The notes under the pieces: model-generated | The model's input: only the letters and a program-made list of their open reading frames with translations | Told to the model about the DNA's origin: nothing | The model's database searches: none | Assembly: GCA_027579435.1 (NCBI GenBank) | Contig: JANBPK010001224.1 | Coordinates: 1-61,418, forward strand | Direction: 5' to 3' | DNA from: Candolleomyces eurysporus | Taxonomy: Eukaryota > Basidiomycota > Agaricomycetes > Agaricales > Psathyrellaceae | DNA length: 61,418 bases | Part shown: piece after piece, positions 1 to 10,472 of the stretch | Layout of the letters: every line of letters begins with the position of its first letter | Position numbering within the stretch: position 1 is the stretch's first letter | Position numbers and translations under genes: made by a program

Positions 1-671
1 CAAGTATCAATCAGTGATCGGATCCTTGCTCTATTTGATGCTGGGAACACGACCCGATATTGCCTACGCTGTTACCAAATTGGCACAGCATTGCGCCAAC
101 CCGACCGAAGAGCACTTATCTAAGGCTCTTTACATAATGAAATATCTGGCGGCACTCGTAACTATTCTTTAGTTTACGAAGGACGCAAGGGCATGGCCTT
201 TGGTCTCGAGTCTTATACCGATGCTGATTATGCCCAGGATCCTACGCACAGGCTCTCCCAAACGGGCAATCTAGTCCTCCTCGCGAGCGGCGCGGTTTCT
301 TGGAAATCATTCACCCAAAAATCAATAGCTACGTCATCNACAGAAGCCGAATATATGGCTTTGTTTGATTGCGCAAAGCAAGTTGCTTGGCTTCGGCTGC
401 TTTTGGGAGAATTAGGGTTTCCAATGAAAGCTCCCACACCGATCTATGTTGATAATCAGGGCGCTATTTTTAACGTCTCGAACCAGTCATGGAAAAGCGC
501 ACAAAACATATTGAAGTGCGATATCATAAGATGAGGGAGTATGTAGAAGAGAAGTGAGTAAGCTTATTCTACATCCCGACCGACAAAAATCCAGCGGATA
601 TATTCACTAAGCCCCTTGGATGGGTTAAGTTTGAAACATTCCACAAGTCATTAGGCTTGGTATTTCACTAA
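1..671 (+). pseudogene. copia pol remnant: reverse transcriptase C-terminus and RNase H
   Basis: The first 160 bases encode the reverse transcriptase end common to copia elements, with the TRPDIAYAV motif. From about 193 the RNase H domain follows, with the YTDADYA motif, STxTEAEY (an N at 339 falls in a serine codon) and YVDNQGAI. The frame is lost near 154, where one G appears missing, and again near 490. An in-frame stop lies at about 555-557. After it the sequence still reads through the conserved PTDKNPADIFTKPL tail to a stop at 669-671. Three lesions in 670 bases make this a clear pseudogene. The family assignment is established knowledge; the lesions are seen directly. Confidence 0.88.
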
Positions 672-720
672 GCATAATAGGCGCTTAACTATTTGCTGTG
701 GAATAGCACGCAAAGGGGAG

Positions 721-1079
721 TGTTGAACTTATGTGAAATAGACGCCTGTTCCATGGCGCTTATTACATAAACCTCTATAAATAGTATTACGCAGTATATT
801 CGGTATATAGTAGGTCTAGTAGTATTCTAGGTTCAGCTTCTAGAGCAAAGCGTCATAATGGTGTCAGTATTGCACCTTAAGCACGCAATGCTCAGTCATC
901 CAATGTGCACAGACCACTAGGTGACTTTATGTGACGTTACGGTCACATATTCAAGTAGTATATAAACCATGTAGTTTAGTACGAATAAATCTTGAAGCAC
1001 TTTCTATTAAGCAAAGTCAGTAGTACATCCCTCAAGCATCACCCAGTAGCTGATCCATAGTATACGGTATGTCTCAACA
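721..1079 (+). repeat. 3' long terminal repeat of the copia element
   Basis: The left edge follows the polypurine tract CAAAGGGGAG and starts TGTTGA; the right edge is TCAACA at 1074-1079, so the 359-bp LTR has 6-bp inverted ends of TG...CA type. Inside are TATA-like sequences at about 774 and 959 and an AATAAA signal at 984-989, consistent with an LTR promoter and polyadenylation region. The second LTR is outside the window, so identity between the LTRs cannot be measured. Confidence 0.8.
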
Positions 1080-2009
1080 ACATACTCTCCCTACTTGTAG
1101 CTGCGCGACACAAGGACTCGCATTGCCATGCGAGAAATGCTGTCTAGCACAAAGAACACCTGCCTCACCGGTTCTGATCACAGCCTTCATCTCAGCACTA
1201 GCGGGGCTATATGCGGCAGCATCAATCAGGAACTATGTATTCAGGGTGAGGGCATGGCATATCTTGCATGGCATCCCCTGGCAGATGAACCAAGACAAAG
1301 TTGACGCTCTGCTGAAGGCAGCACAGGCCCTAACACCAGTGGTCTCGAAGACAAAGAAGAGGGAGCCATGGACCAAAGATTACATAAGCACCATTTGCAG
1401 TATGCTCAATCTCTCAGACCCTCTTCACATTGCTGTTTACGCATGTCTCACCACCACATTCTATTCTGCAGCACGGTTAGGGGAGTTTGTTGTAAAATCC
1501 CTAACAGCCTTCAACCCCCAAACACATGTCAAGCCAGCAGACAAAGACAGCCATTGATCAACCGTTTTTCACATTCCGAAAACGAAAACCACGCAAGAAG
1601 AGGATGTTGCATGGTCACAGCAGGATGGCGACACAGACCCAGAAGCCAGCTTAAAGATGCACCTGGACATCAATAAGCCCCTGAGAGAGGGACCACTTTT
1701 TGCATGTCGCATAGCAGGCAACAAGATGAAGGCCCTCATCAAAACAAAATTTCTTGAGGTGGTTCATGCAGCAGCATGCAAGGCAGGTCTCAAACCACTC
1801 AAGGGTCACAGTATTCACATTGGGGCAACCTTATGCTACCTACTCTGAGGGGTACCTTTTGATGTCATAAAGTAAAGGGTAGATGGGCCAGTGATGCTTT
1901 TGGAACCTACCTCAGAAAGCATGCTCAAATCCTCGCACCTTACATGCAAGCAAAATCCACACCACAGGAAGAATTCATCAGGCTAACAATGCCACACATG
2001 CGTCGTTAA
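1080..2009 (+). pseudogene. tyrosine-recombinase (Crypton-like) gene, truncated and broken
   Basis: The translation matches a family abundant in Agaricomycetes, often named DNA breaking-rejoining enzyme, with a tyrosine-recombinase catalytic domain. Visible landmarks are the N-terminal core with VRAWHILHGIPW, the first catalytic arginine block AARLGE, the block GHSIHIGAT where the family normally has GHSIRIGAT, and the tyrosine block TYLRKHA near the C-terminus. Reading is interrupted by a stop at 1555-1557, another at 1846-1848 and a one-base frameshift near 1872; the protein then ends at 2009. The 5' end is missing and the sequence starts exactly at the copia LTR edge, so the retrotransposon probably inserted into it. 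This element cannot be active. Placement in Cryptons rather than another recombinase element is inference. Confidence 0.8.
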
Positions 2010-2970
2010 CACTATGTGAGTCCTCTGCTCCTAAAGTAAGGGGTCCAAGTTTCACTCGATGTGTCGCAGGACTCCTAATGTCTGGGAATCGCAGCTCATC
2101 TCGGCTTTCTTAGACTAGGGATTCCAGAGTGGAGCAAAGAGCCTCATGGCTTTTGCCCACTTCCTTCGAGGCCTCAGTTGTGCTATCCCATCTTCCCTCT
2201 TTCTTGAAGCTTTGTTTATCAATCATAGGTTGACAGTCTGAGTCCTGTCAACTCTCTGGCAATGACAACGATGCAGATCCATAGACTGCTCAAGTGACAT
2301 CATCATATCACTGTTTTATTTTTACTTGTATTTACTAGCAAATCTATCCACTTTTCTGCTTATACTTCACATGGCGTGAACTATCTTGCATTTGGACTTA
2401 AGAGCTAAGGTCGTCATAAGGAGTGACTACTAATGGGTGTGGGCAAGTGCCGGTTAAAGTGGGTGGCATTTGTACATGTTTGTTCCCACCTAACTTCCAT
2501 AGGTTTGTGTCCGGTACACTTTATGGGCTGCTTGACACACCTACCCTAAACTAAGACATTCACTGTTTCCTGGAGCATAACACACTTGGCCCAGCATTTG
2601 CAAAATTTGTTTATGACATTTCCTCTGTTCCCACTCCTTAGTATAATTATTGTCCACAGTTGTAGCATCTTTTTCTGCTGGCAATTGGGATAGTTATATC
2701 ACAAAGAGATCTCAATCACTTCATTACTCTGATGTTCAAGAAGAATCACGCTAAGGAAGATGAGGCTGATAGACACGGCATCATCGACTCAGCAATCAGA
2801 ACTGGCGTTGCATAACTCAAAGCCGGTTGAGGCGGTGTGGAAGTTGGTCGTTACTGATTGGGACCTTGCGCCGTTGATATGATATACAATATATAAGTTG
2901 ACATGTCAATTTCAAAGAATACATAGCCATACATACTCAACAGTATTGTAGTATATGGGAAATGAAATAA
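2010..2970. other. no gene seen
   Basis: About 960 bases between the recombinase remnant and the first caspase gene. I see no conserved coding pattern or repeat; part of it may be the 3' side of the recombinase element. Confidence 0.5.
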
Positions 2971-4462
2971 CTACCAGTGCCATAGACGAGATGAAAAGAA
3001 GGCAAATAGGCGTCGCAGAAGTGTAAAGAAGGAGGATGAGAAGGAATTAGAAAGAGCGCCAACAGTACCGCTGGTCTTCGCTTGAAACAGAATCGTGTTC
3101 TTTCCACCGAACCATGGTCTCTGATTATGGCTTAAAGGATTAATGGCTTTGATTAGGCCCGAGCAAGTCAGGCTTCTCCCCTTTTCCGAGCGTAGGATTC
3201 GCACTACTGCAGAAGTAAACAGTCCGCGCTCGTTCTCCTCCCAAGCAAGCTCGGTATCTTGACAGGCGGCCAACAGAACAGGCTGGTAAATATCGACCGT
3301 AGAGCTGGCCCAAGTTGGGGAGCGTACGGATATAGTGAAAGGATGGCGACGGGGGTGTTCATCTGCCACCACAAACATTTGTTGGATGACTTCCGGGTCG
3401 ATCAAGGGTGCCAAGGTGCGGGGACGCAAATCAACACGCAATTCTCGGGTTCCTCCTACAGAATAGCAACAGTCAAGGACGACAGTGATGTCTGCTTTGG
3501 TCTGATCGTGAATCTCCGAGAGTATCAGAAGTATCTCTCGGTCAGATATGTCNGGGGGCGCTCCTTCGCTGGGGAAGACCACGGTCAACGGGGCAAAGCG
3601 CTTCAATCGATCCAGCCCGCTGACCGGTATCGTCTTCGAAGGAGTAGACTTGGGCATCGTATCTCGACCCGTGGCCGGCATATGCAAAAATAATATGGTC
3701 GCTTTCCTTGATATTGAGGTTATCTCGAAGGTCGTAGAGGGCTGCGATCATAGTCTTCCTGTCGGCATCCTGGATGTGTGTAATATGGCTCTCCGGTACA
3801 GCAAGGAAGTCGGTAAGATAGAACTTCCAAGCTAGGGAGTCGTTCACGGCTCCCTTGAGGGGAGACTGGGGATAGTTATCGTTGCCAATCAGGAGCGCCC
3901 AAAGCCGGGGACCCAAGGTCGCTTGAACCTGGGGATCTGGCGCGACCTCCGGTATATCTCGCCAATTCAGCTGATCGGGGAGAAGTTCCCAGCGATTCTG
4001 ATGGCAGGTTTTCTGGGGCATGCCGAGCACCTCCAGTCGCCGCCTAGCGTCGTGGTCTCCTCCTTGAGCCCGAATTTTGCACTCGTAGAGAAGACGGGTA
4101 CGATCCAGAGCGCCTTGCAACTGGTACAAGTCCCAGGTTTGCTGTTCGAACTCCATCAACCTCCTTTCCAGTTCTCGCTGCTGTATGTTACCCAGTTCAC
4201 CGCTAAAGTCTTCACTGCCGCCCAACGACTTGGAGGTATCTGTGGTGGCGGATGGACCAGCATGAAACTTTGCGAGGGCAGAGAGCGCAGCCTCGTATGG
4301 ATGGGGTGTAGGCTTGATAGGTGGATGGTCAAAGCCCTTGGTCAAATGTTTGACTATAGCCTCGGCTTCCTTGAAAATAATCAGCCAATCCGCTTCACTG
4401 CGTCACATGCGGACGAAGGGCGTTACCTCGACGGTAACAGCTTGCTTCATGTTATAAGCCAT
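2971..4462 (-). CDS. caspase-like (metacaspase, peptidase C14) protein, copy 1
   Basis: Two-exon model: a 36-base first exon (4427-4462, ATG at 4460-4462), a 57-base intron (4370-4426, GTAACG...CAAG) and exon 2 down to the stop at 2971. It predicts 477 aa once the N at 3553 is treated as an extra base. The first 175 residues form a variable domain with a helix-rich stretch around EFEQQTWDLYQLQG. The C14 domain follows, with LWALLIGNDNYP, the catalytic histidine in YAGHGSRYDA and the catalytic cysteine in VVLDCC. The centre reads DCCYSVGG where copies 2 and 3 read DCCHSGGG, so two conserved residues next to the cysteine differ. Enzymes of this clan usually cut after basic residues in cell-death or stress pathways; the substrate here is unknown. 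The gene is the first of three tandem paralogs, each paired with a BTB gene. Confidence 0.85.
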
Positions 4463-5442
4463 CGTAAATGTAATGACCGTAGTGCGATTTCCGAGGGTCA
4501 CCAACTGAGTTCGTCGGCAATATGGTCACGGAGCATCAGTGTCTGGCCAGCAAAGGGAAGGGTATTGGAGGATCCCTACTAGCTATATAGCTTCCTCTCT
4601 CGCGCCCCGGGATAAGAAGAAACGAAATTAGTACATTTACAAACATGCACATCGTTCTAATCGTTCCGAAATTGGTCTGTAGCTCGAGCTGCCAGGTGCT
4701 GTGAATAAGTATAGGCGCATTCATTACAGCTGTGATACGCCGTTGGNTTTTTGAGAAAAAATGGACGGAAACGTACTTTCGCGCTGGTCACACGTACCCA
4801 GTCCTGCAAATAAGTCAAGTAATACAACCGCAAGAAGCCGTTGACCGGCTGCAATGGTTGAACGAGCACCACACCCTCGGGACGGTCACAGGCGCCAGGT
4901 TTTGCAAACAAGTCATGGGTACACTAACCAATTCAATCGCGATAAGAGATTGATGATTTTGCACAAANCGAACGAACACGCGCCATGCACGTTGTTCTAA
5001 TCCCCGCTCATTTTGACTATTTAGCAGAGATGAAATCTGTAGCTTTACGAGCATGCACCATTCTTGTAATCACGCTTCGATTCGCCGGTGGCTCGGTCAT
5101 AAGATGCATTCGGGGAATCACCTGAAACCGGTTATATTCTGTGTCATGATAACAGGGTTGACTCTAGGACCGAGTAATCAGCTATAAGCGAGGTTGAATT
5201 GGCGAGGTCCTGAAACAGATACGAATGGAAAGGATTGTAAGGTGGACCAGTTTCACTATGGAAGGAAATATCTGGCTGGAAATGTACCAAGTATAAACAA
5301 GCATGGAACGTAATATAAAGAGGGGGAAAGGACTTGTATGAGAGAGAGGGCACCGAATATGTGATCAGCTCATAAGCCAAAAGGTAGACTAAAAGGAGGG
5401 CGACGCACTTTAACCATGCTTAAAGCGAACGATACATCTCCA
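4463..5442. other. promoter side of caspase copy 1; no gene seen
   Basis: This stretch is similar to the region upstream of caspase copy 2. It shares a block with the word AACATGCACAT and degenerate units resembling the 105-bp repeats at 8310-8645. Sequence near 5160-5400 resembles the downstream flank of BTB copies 2 and 3. Isolated Ns lie at 4747 and 4967. It therefore belongs to the duplicated module but codes for nothing I recognise. Confidence 0.5.
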
Positions 5443-6024
5443 GTTGCATCTCACTCAATTATCCGTTCACGACGTCTGTAGGGGAGAATGGATGGGACTT
5501 CGAGAGGGCGATGCAGCCGTCTAGAGTAGAAGGGAATTTGGGTTCTAGAAGACGGATAGACTTTTTGCGGAGATGATCTCTGTTGTATTTGGTGCATTTG
5601 GTGGATATGAGAAGTTTGAAGGAGCGTCGAGAAGGGTGTTGAGAGAGCCTTTTTTTTGGGAGTCGAGGCGTCGAAGTGGCTCTACCAAACGGATCAGATG
5701 AGACAAAGGGAAAATGAGGACGAGGGCTAATTCGCACATGAGATCAGATATCGCGCTCAGTGTATCCACCGTGAGTTCCTCCACATTATCCTGCAGATAG
5801 AGAGCAGGAAACCTGTCCAGCTTCTCCCAATCCTTCAACAATATCACGGAGAACGTCCTAATGCCTCTCAAGAATAGGCGAATCCACCAAGCTCCCCAGC
5901 CGCAGGACTGTCAATCCGTTATTGAGGTGAAACGCGCCATGCTTGGTCCCCTGGCCTTCAGAAATCGTCGTCGAGGTATCCGGTGAAAAGATCATAGGCT
6001 TCGGGTTGGATGGTCGGCCAGCAG
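5443..6024 (-). pseudogene. BTB/POZ gene remnant, module copy 1
   Basis: Comparison with the intact BTB gene at 16106-17239 shows the same pieces in the same order but in different frames: the start of the BTB fold (about 5880-6000), the middle (5750-5870), then STKxxKYNRDHLRKKSIRLLE and STLDGC near 5530-5600. At least two frameshifts separate them. After STLDGCIAL the sequence jumps to the stop region, so most of the C-terminal half is deleted. The fragment at 9826-10472 carries a similar deletion. BTB proteins normally dimerise and recruit Cul3 ubiquitin ligases. This copy cannot make a full product. Confidence 0.7.
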
Positions 6025-6588
6025 CGGCCACAGAGACGGTGAAGAGACGGTGACAAGACATTTCTAGCAACAGGTGCTGGCATGGCACTTAGTCATTCGC
6101 TCTCACGGACTTCGGCATCAAGTCCGAGCAAATCTGGGATACTTCCCTCCTCTTGTACCAACCGTCTCTATCCCAAGGACGGATTGAAAGTGAGGGTTTC
6201 TAAGTATGATCGCAGAAAAAATTTAGCTGAAGAGTGCCAGGGAATCGTTGCGTCAAGCTATATCCATTATAGAGTGAGAGGAACGAAGAGGGGACGGTAG
6301 GATCAGTGAAATAATTCGTAGGTGGGAGTATATAGTTCGTCATCTCAGACAAAAATCCTCGGAATTCTGATATATATACAGGCAACTCGAACCGTGCCAA
6401 GTAAGAGATAATATATCGACGAACTTCCGACGATAGTCAATGGGATGAAAGGATTAGGGAAAGGGAAACAAGGTCAGCGAAGCGAAAGGAACAACAGGGA
6501 GAGTGAACGAACTATCTCGTCGGAGAGGCGGCGCACTACCCATGCCAAAGAAAAGATGAAAAAGAAGGGGGAAAGGTCAAGGAGGCGT
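6025..6588. other. spacer between caspase copy 2 and BTB remnant 1; no gene seen
   Basis: The right half is purine-rich on the plus strand (6440-6600). I see no conserved coding pattern and no structural RNA. Confidence 0.45.
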
Positions 6589-8068
6589 CTAGCAGGAGGG
6601 AATGGAGGAGGACGAAGTATTGGAACGTGCGCCATCAATTACGGTATTCCTGGGTTGGAACGGAATCGTGTCCGCTCCATCGAACCTCGGTTTCTGACTG
6701 CGACGTAAAGGGCCAACAGCTTCAATCAGGCCTGAACAAGTCAAACCTTTCCCCATCTCTGAGCGTAGAATTCGCAGTACCGCGGAAGTAAACAGTCCAC
6801 TCTGCTTCTCCTCCCAAGCAAGCTCGGTATCTTGACAGGCAGCCAACAGAACGGGTCGGTATATGTCGACTGTAGCACTGGCCCAAGCCTGGGAGCGCAC
6901 GGATATGGTGGAAGGACGGCGACGGGGATGTTCATCTGCCTCCACAAACATTCGCTTGATGACCTCCGGGTCAATCAACGGTGCCAAAGTACGAGAATGC
7001 GAATCAACATTCAATTCTCGAGTTCCTCCCCCCGAATGACAACAGTCAAGGACGACAGTGATGTCGGCTTTGGTCTGATCGTGAATCTCCGAGAGTATCA
7101 GAAGTACCTCTCTGTCAGATATGTCGGGGGTACCTCGTCGGCGGGGAAGACCGCGGTCAACGGGGCAAAGCGCTTCAATCGATCCAGCCCGGTGACCGAT
7201 ATCGTCTTCGAAGGAGTAGACTTGGGCATCGTATCTCGATCCGTGGCCGGCATATGCGAAGAGAATATGATCACCTTCCTTGATTTTGTCGTTGTCTCGA
7301 AGGTTGTAGAGGGCCGTGACCATGGTCTCTCTCTTGGCATTCTCAATGTGCGTAATATGGTCCTCCGGCACACCAAGGAAGTCGATGAGATAGACCTTCC
7401 AAGCCATTGAGTCGTTCACGGCTCCCCTAAGCGGAGACTGAGGGTATCTGTCGTTGCCGATCAGAAGCGCCCAAAGTCGGGGACCCCACGTTGCTTGAAC
7501 TTGGGGATCTGGCGTGACCTCCTCGAGCTTTTGCCACTTCGGGTGATCGGGGGGAAGCTCCCAGCGGTCGGCACGATTCTCGTGGCGGGTTGCGTGGAAG
7601 ATGTTAAGCACTTCCAATCGCCGCTTAGCCTCGTGGTCTCCCCTTTGAGCTCTAACCTGACACTCTTCGAGAAGACGGGTATGGTCCAAAGTACCTTGCA
7701 ACTGGTACAATTCCCAGGTCTGCTGTTCAAACTCCATCAACTTCTTTTCCGACTCTCTGTACCGTACGCGACTCGGTTTATCACTGAAGTTTCGACCTCC
7801 GCCCACTGACTTGGAGGCATCATCGGTGNCTGCTGAAACAGCGCGAAACCTAGCGAGGGCAGAGAGCGCGGCGACATGTGGGTTCGGTGTNGGGTTTCGC
7901 GGGCGACTCGTAGTCNAAAGCCCTTGGGCTCTGATGGGGCGAAACCTCGCCAACTTTTTATTACGGCTTCGGCTTCCTTGAAAATAATCAGCCAGTCCGC
8001 TCGTATGTGTCTCATGCATATAGAAGGGTTACCTCAATGGTTATAGTTTGCTTCAGATGATCACCCAT
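6589..8068 (-). CDS. caspase-like (metacaspase, peptidase C14) protein, copy 2
   Basis: Same gene structure as the other copies: exon 1 8033-8068 (12 codons), a 56-base intron 7977-8032, then exon 2 to 6589. Ignoring the Ns at 7891 and 7916 restores one frame of 473 aa that aligns with both paralogs; the N at 7829 occupies a codon position and must be kept. The C14 domain has LWALLIGNDRYP, the histidine motif FAYAGHGSRYDA and the cysteine motif LDCCHSGGG, so the catalytic dyad is intact. The N-terminal part contains the same EFEQQTWELYQLQG helix as its paralogs, of unknown role. The upstream region carries a short tandem repeat not seen in such clear form at the other copies. Activity is plausible from the residues; substrate and trigger are unknown. 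Confidence 0.85.
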
Positions 8069-9109
8069 AGTGAAGTGATGCGAGTGTCGAGGGCCGCTGA
8101 GTCAGTTCGTCCGTAATATGGTCACGGAGAGCCGGTGTGTATGGCCAATATAGGGAAGGTTGTTGGAGGCTTACAAAAGCCGAAATCCTTACGAGCTATA
8201 TACTCCGTTCTCTTGTTCTAGACGCATACATCGGATAAAGAAAAGAAACGAGACCATCACGTCACGAACATGCACATTGTCCTAATCGCGCCGAAATTGG
8301 CTGCACCTCGAACCGGTTGCAGGTGCCAAGTGCTGCGGACAACCTATGAGTACACACAATAGTACAACCGCGATAAGCCGTTGACCGTTTAGGATAAATG
8401 AAGGAACGCACCCTGGTCACAGGTTCCAAGTGCTGCGCGAATTATGGGCGCTTTCACTAATACAATTGTCATTGACCGATTCGAACAAATAAATGAACAC
8501 GCACGCATCCTCCAGCTGGTTACAGGTAGCAAATACTGCGATAAGTCGATCGTTTGGAAGACATGAACGAACTCACCATTCACACGTTTCCAACACTACT
8601 GAAACTGGCTGGTGAAGCGAGCTGACCACAGGGCAAAGGGCTGTACGGGCGCTTTCACTCTGCCGTTTAGAGAAAAGGACGTAAACCTTCACGAATATTT
8701 ACCGGTCTTTGAATGACCGCTCAATTGGTCTGTGGTATGGATTAGTCGTAGTATAAATTTGATTTAGGTAGGGAAACCAATCGAAGCTGGTTAGATTCAC
8801 GTTCACAGGGCTAATTCCCGTACTAGAGGTGCTAGAGCCCATAAGCGTGGTTGGATCGGCGACTCAGAGGGGCAAGACGGAGAAAAAGAATCGGAGAATG
8901 GTGTGCGATGGAGCGGACACAGGCACGACCGGGAAGGATCGCAGGAGCGGGACCAGTTGAAATTTCTCGAAGAAAATCTATGTTTGAAAGCGTAGCAAAA
9001 AAAAGCACACATGTGGTAGCCTGAACAAGCGCAGAGAATAGAACCTGTGAGAGAGGGAGTACACCGAGTGCATGATCAGCTCACCACCCACAAGGTAGAC
9101 CGTGAAAGT
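8069..9109. other. promoter side of caspase copy 2; no gene seen
   Basis: Holds a module-specific upstream region, the degenerate tandem repeats at 8310-8645, and from about 8740 a segment similar to the downstream flanks of the other two BTB copies. No coding pattern is recognisable. Confidence 0.5.
8310..8645. repeat. degenerate tandem repeat, about 100-110 bp per unit, 3 units
   Basis: The words CAGGTGCCAAGTGCTGCGG, CAGGTTCCAAGTGCTGCGC and CAGGTAGCAAATACTGCGA recur at roughly 110-base spacing, with related sequence such as GTTGACCG and GAACGCACC between them. The first is at about 8313 and the third at about 8523. Weaker copies occur upstream of caspase copy 1 around 4690-4970. Such sequence may arise by slippage; a regulatory role is only a guess. 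Confidence 0.5.
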
Positions 9110-9825
9110 GACGGCAACGCACTTTAGCTATCTTCAAACCGGACAACATATCTCCCCTCACGCCCTACTCACTCATCCATTCAAAAGGTCTACTCCCGAT
9201 GAATTTCGCCACAGACCCCAAGATCGAATACTTTGGAAACTTCTTCCGAACCCTCTCGCTCCTTTCTTTGTGTATCATCAAATGTGCCGAGCACTTGGAA
9301 CAGGCATGTCTCCAGCGAGACCGATCCGCGGACTCGTCTCGAGGATGAGGACTCGTGCCAAACTCCTCCACGTCCCTCCAAGTCAGACAGAACTTGCTCC
9401 CGGCAGTACCAGCGGAGGCACGGTTCAACGAAGGAGGGTTTGTTCGCATTGCATAGAGATTAGCGCCCGATGACTGCCCCGAAGGTAGAAGAAGAGGCTG
9501 ATAGACCCGGCAAGGGGAATGACACGTACGATGTCTCTTTGCAGTCCAGTTGTAGCTGAACTGAGACTCGTTGAGGGTGACACAGGTCCAGAGTGGAAGG
9601 GAATTCGGCCTCGAGCAGGCGAATGGACTTTTCGCGGAGTTGACCANTTTTTTTATTTGGTGGAGACGCGAAGGATGTAGGACAGAGCATAGAGGAGGAT
9701 ATTGAAAGAGCTTCCCGGGTCGAAATGATTATAAGAACGGGATGAGATTGGGCAAGTCTGAGGATGGATAGATAATAGACGCACAAAGGATCGTATACCA
9801 AATACGTTTCCACTCGTGTCCCACT
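9110..9825 (-). pseudogene. BTB/POZ gene fragment, C-terminal half (module copy 2)
   Basis: This fragment begins at the equivalent of the BTB intron boundary (YDPL) and contains a degraded middle (RKKSIRLLE-like word near 9620, N at 9647) and a well preserved C-terminus around 9165-9449. That end shows SKFCLTWRDVEE and HACSKCSAHL, matching the intact gene at 16106-17239. The BTB fold itself is missing, and an in-frame stop precedes the N. It lies directly downstream of the separate N-terminal fragment at 9826-10472, so the two are not one gene split by a single lesion: the middle exon sequence is present twice. Confidence 0.65.
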
Positions 9826-10472
9826 CAATCAACCGTTTGCGACGTCTGCAGGGGAGAACAGATGGGATTTGGCAGACCCTGCGAGCGTCGGGGGTGGTGA
9901 TCCGTACGATGTCTGAGGAGTCGTAGCGAAATTAGGACTCTAAGAGGGTGATGCGGCCGTCTAGAATAGAAGGAAATTTGGGTCCTAGATGACGGATGGA
10001 CTTTTTGCGGAGTTGATCTCTGTCATATTTGGTGGAAATGTGAACACTGAAAGAGCGTTGGGAAAGGTGTTTAGCGAACTTTTGCTTTGGAGTCGGGGCG
10101 CCGAAGTGGATATACCAAACGGATGAGATGAGATAAAGACAGGAAGAGTATGAGCACTAATTCGCATACAGGATTGTATATCGCACCCAGCGTATCCGTG
10201 AATTCCTCCACGTCATCTTGCAGATCAAGAACAGGACACCCGTCCAGCTTCTCGCAATCCTTGGGCTGCGGCAACTCGACCATGTCACGAAAGACTTCCA
10301 AATTCATCGCAAGAATAGGGGAATGGACCTTGAGCAAGACACTCTCCACCTGTAAGACTATCGGCCCATCGCTGAAGTAGAACGCGGTGTACTTGGGACC
10401 TTGGTCTTCATCCATCGTTGCCGTCGAAGATTTCGGTGAATAGGCGACAGGACCCGAGTTGAGAACCGTCAC
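9826..10472 (-). pseudogene. BTB/POZ gene fragment, N-terminal part (module copy 2)
   Basis: The first 90 codons read cleanly and align with the intact BTB protein (10195-10472), including FYFSDGPIVLQVES and LDLQDDVEEFTDTLGAIY. The start codon, however, is GTG at 10470-10472 where the intact paralog has ATG. After the intron position the frame is lost; the word STKYDRDQLRKKS is still recognisable near 10000-10030. The sequence then joins the region around the gene's stop codon, with the intervening C-terminal half deleted. BTB remnant 1 has a similar deletion, which suggests that one copied the other after the deletion arose. Confidence 0.68.

Larger units (their letters stand above)
1..1079 (+). 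mobile_element. Ty1/copia retrotransposon, 3' end
   Basis: This is the downstream part of an LTR retrotransposon of the Ty1/copia type. In order it shows the end of the reverse transcriptase, RNase H, a polypurine tract at 711-720 and the 3' LTR at 721-1079. The 5' part is outside the window, so the target-site duplication cannot be tested. RNase H last in pol is the copia order. The coding part is broken, so the copy is inactive on its own. Confidence 0.88.

Noticed and set aside
3259..4582. Long plus-strand open frames opposite the caspase genes (also at 6832-7410 and 12512-13222).
   Set aside because: They recur at the same place in all three paralogs because the minus-strand gene is conserved; no family pattern is present on the plus strand.
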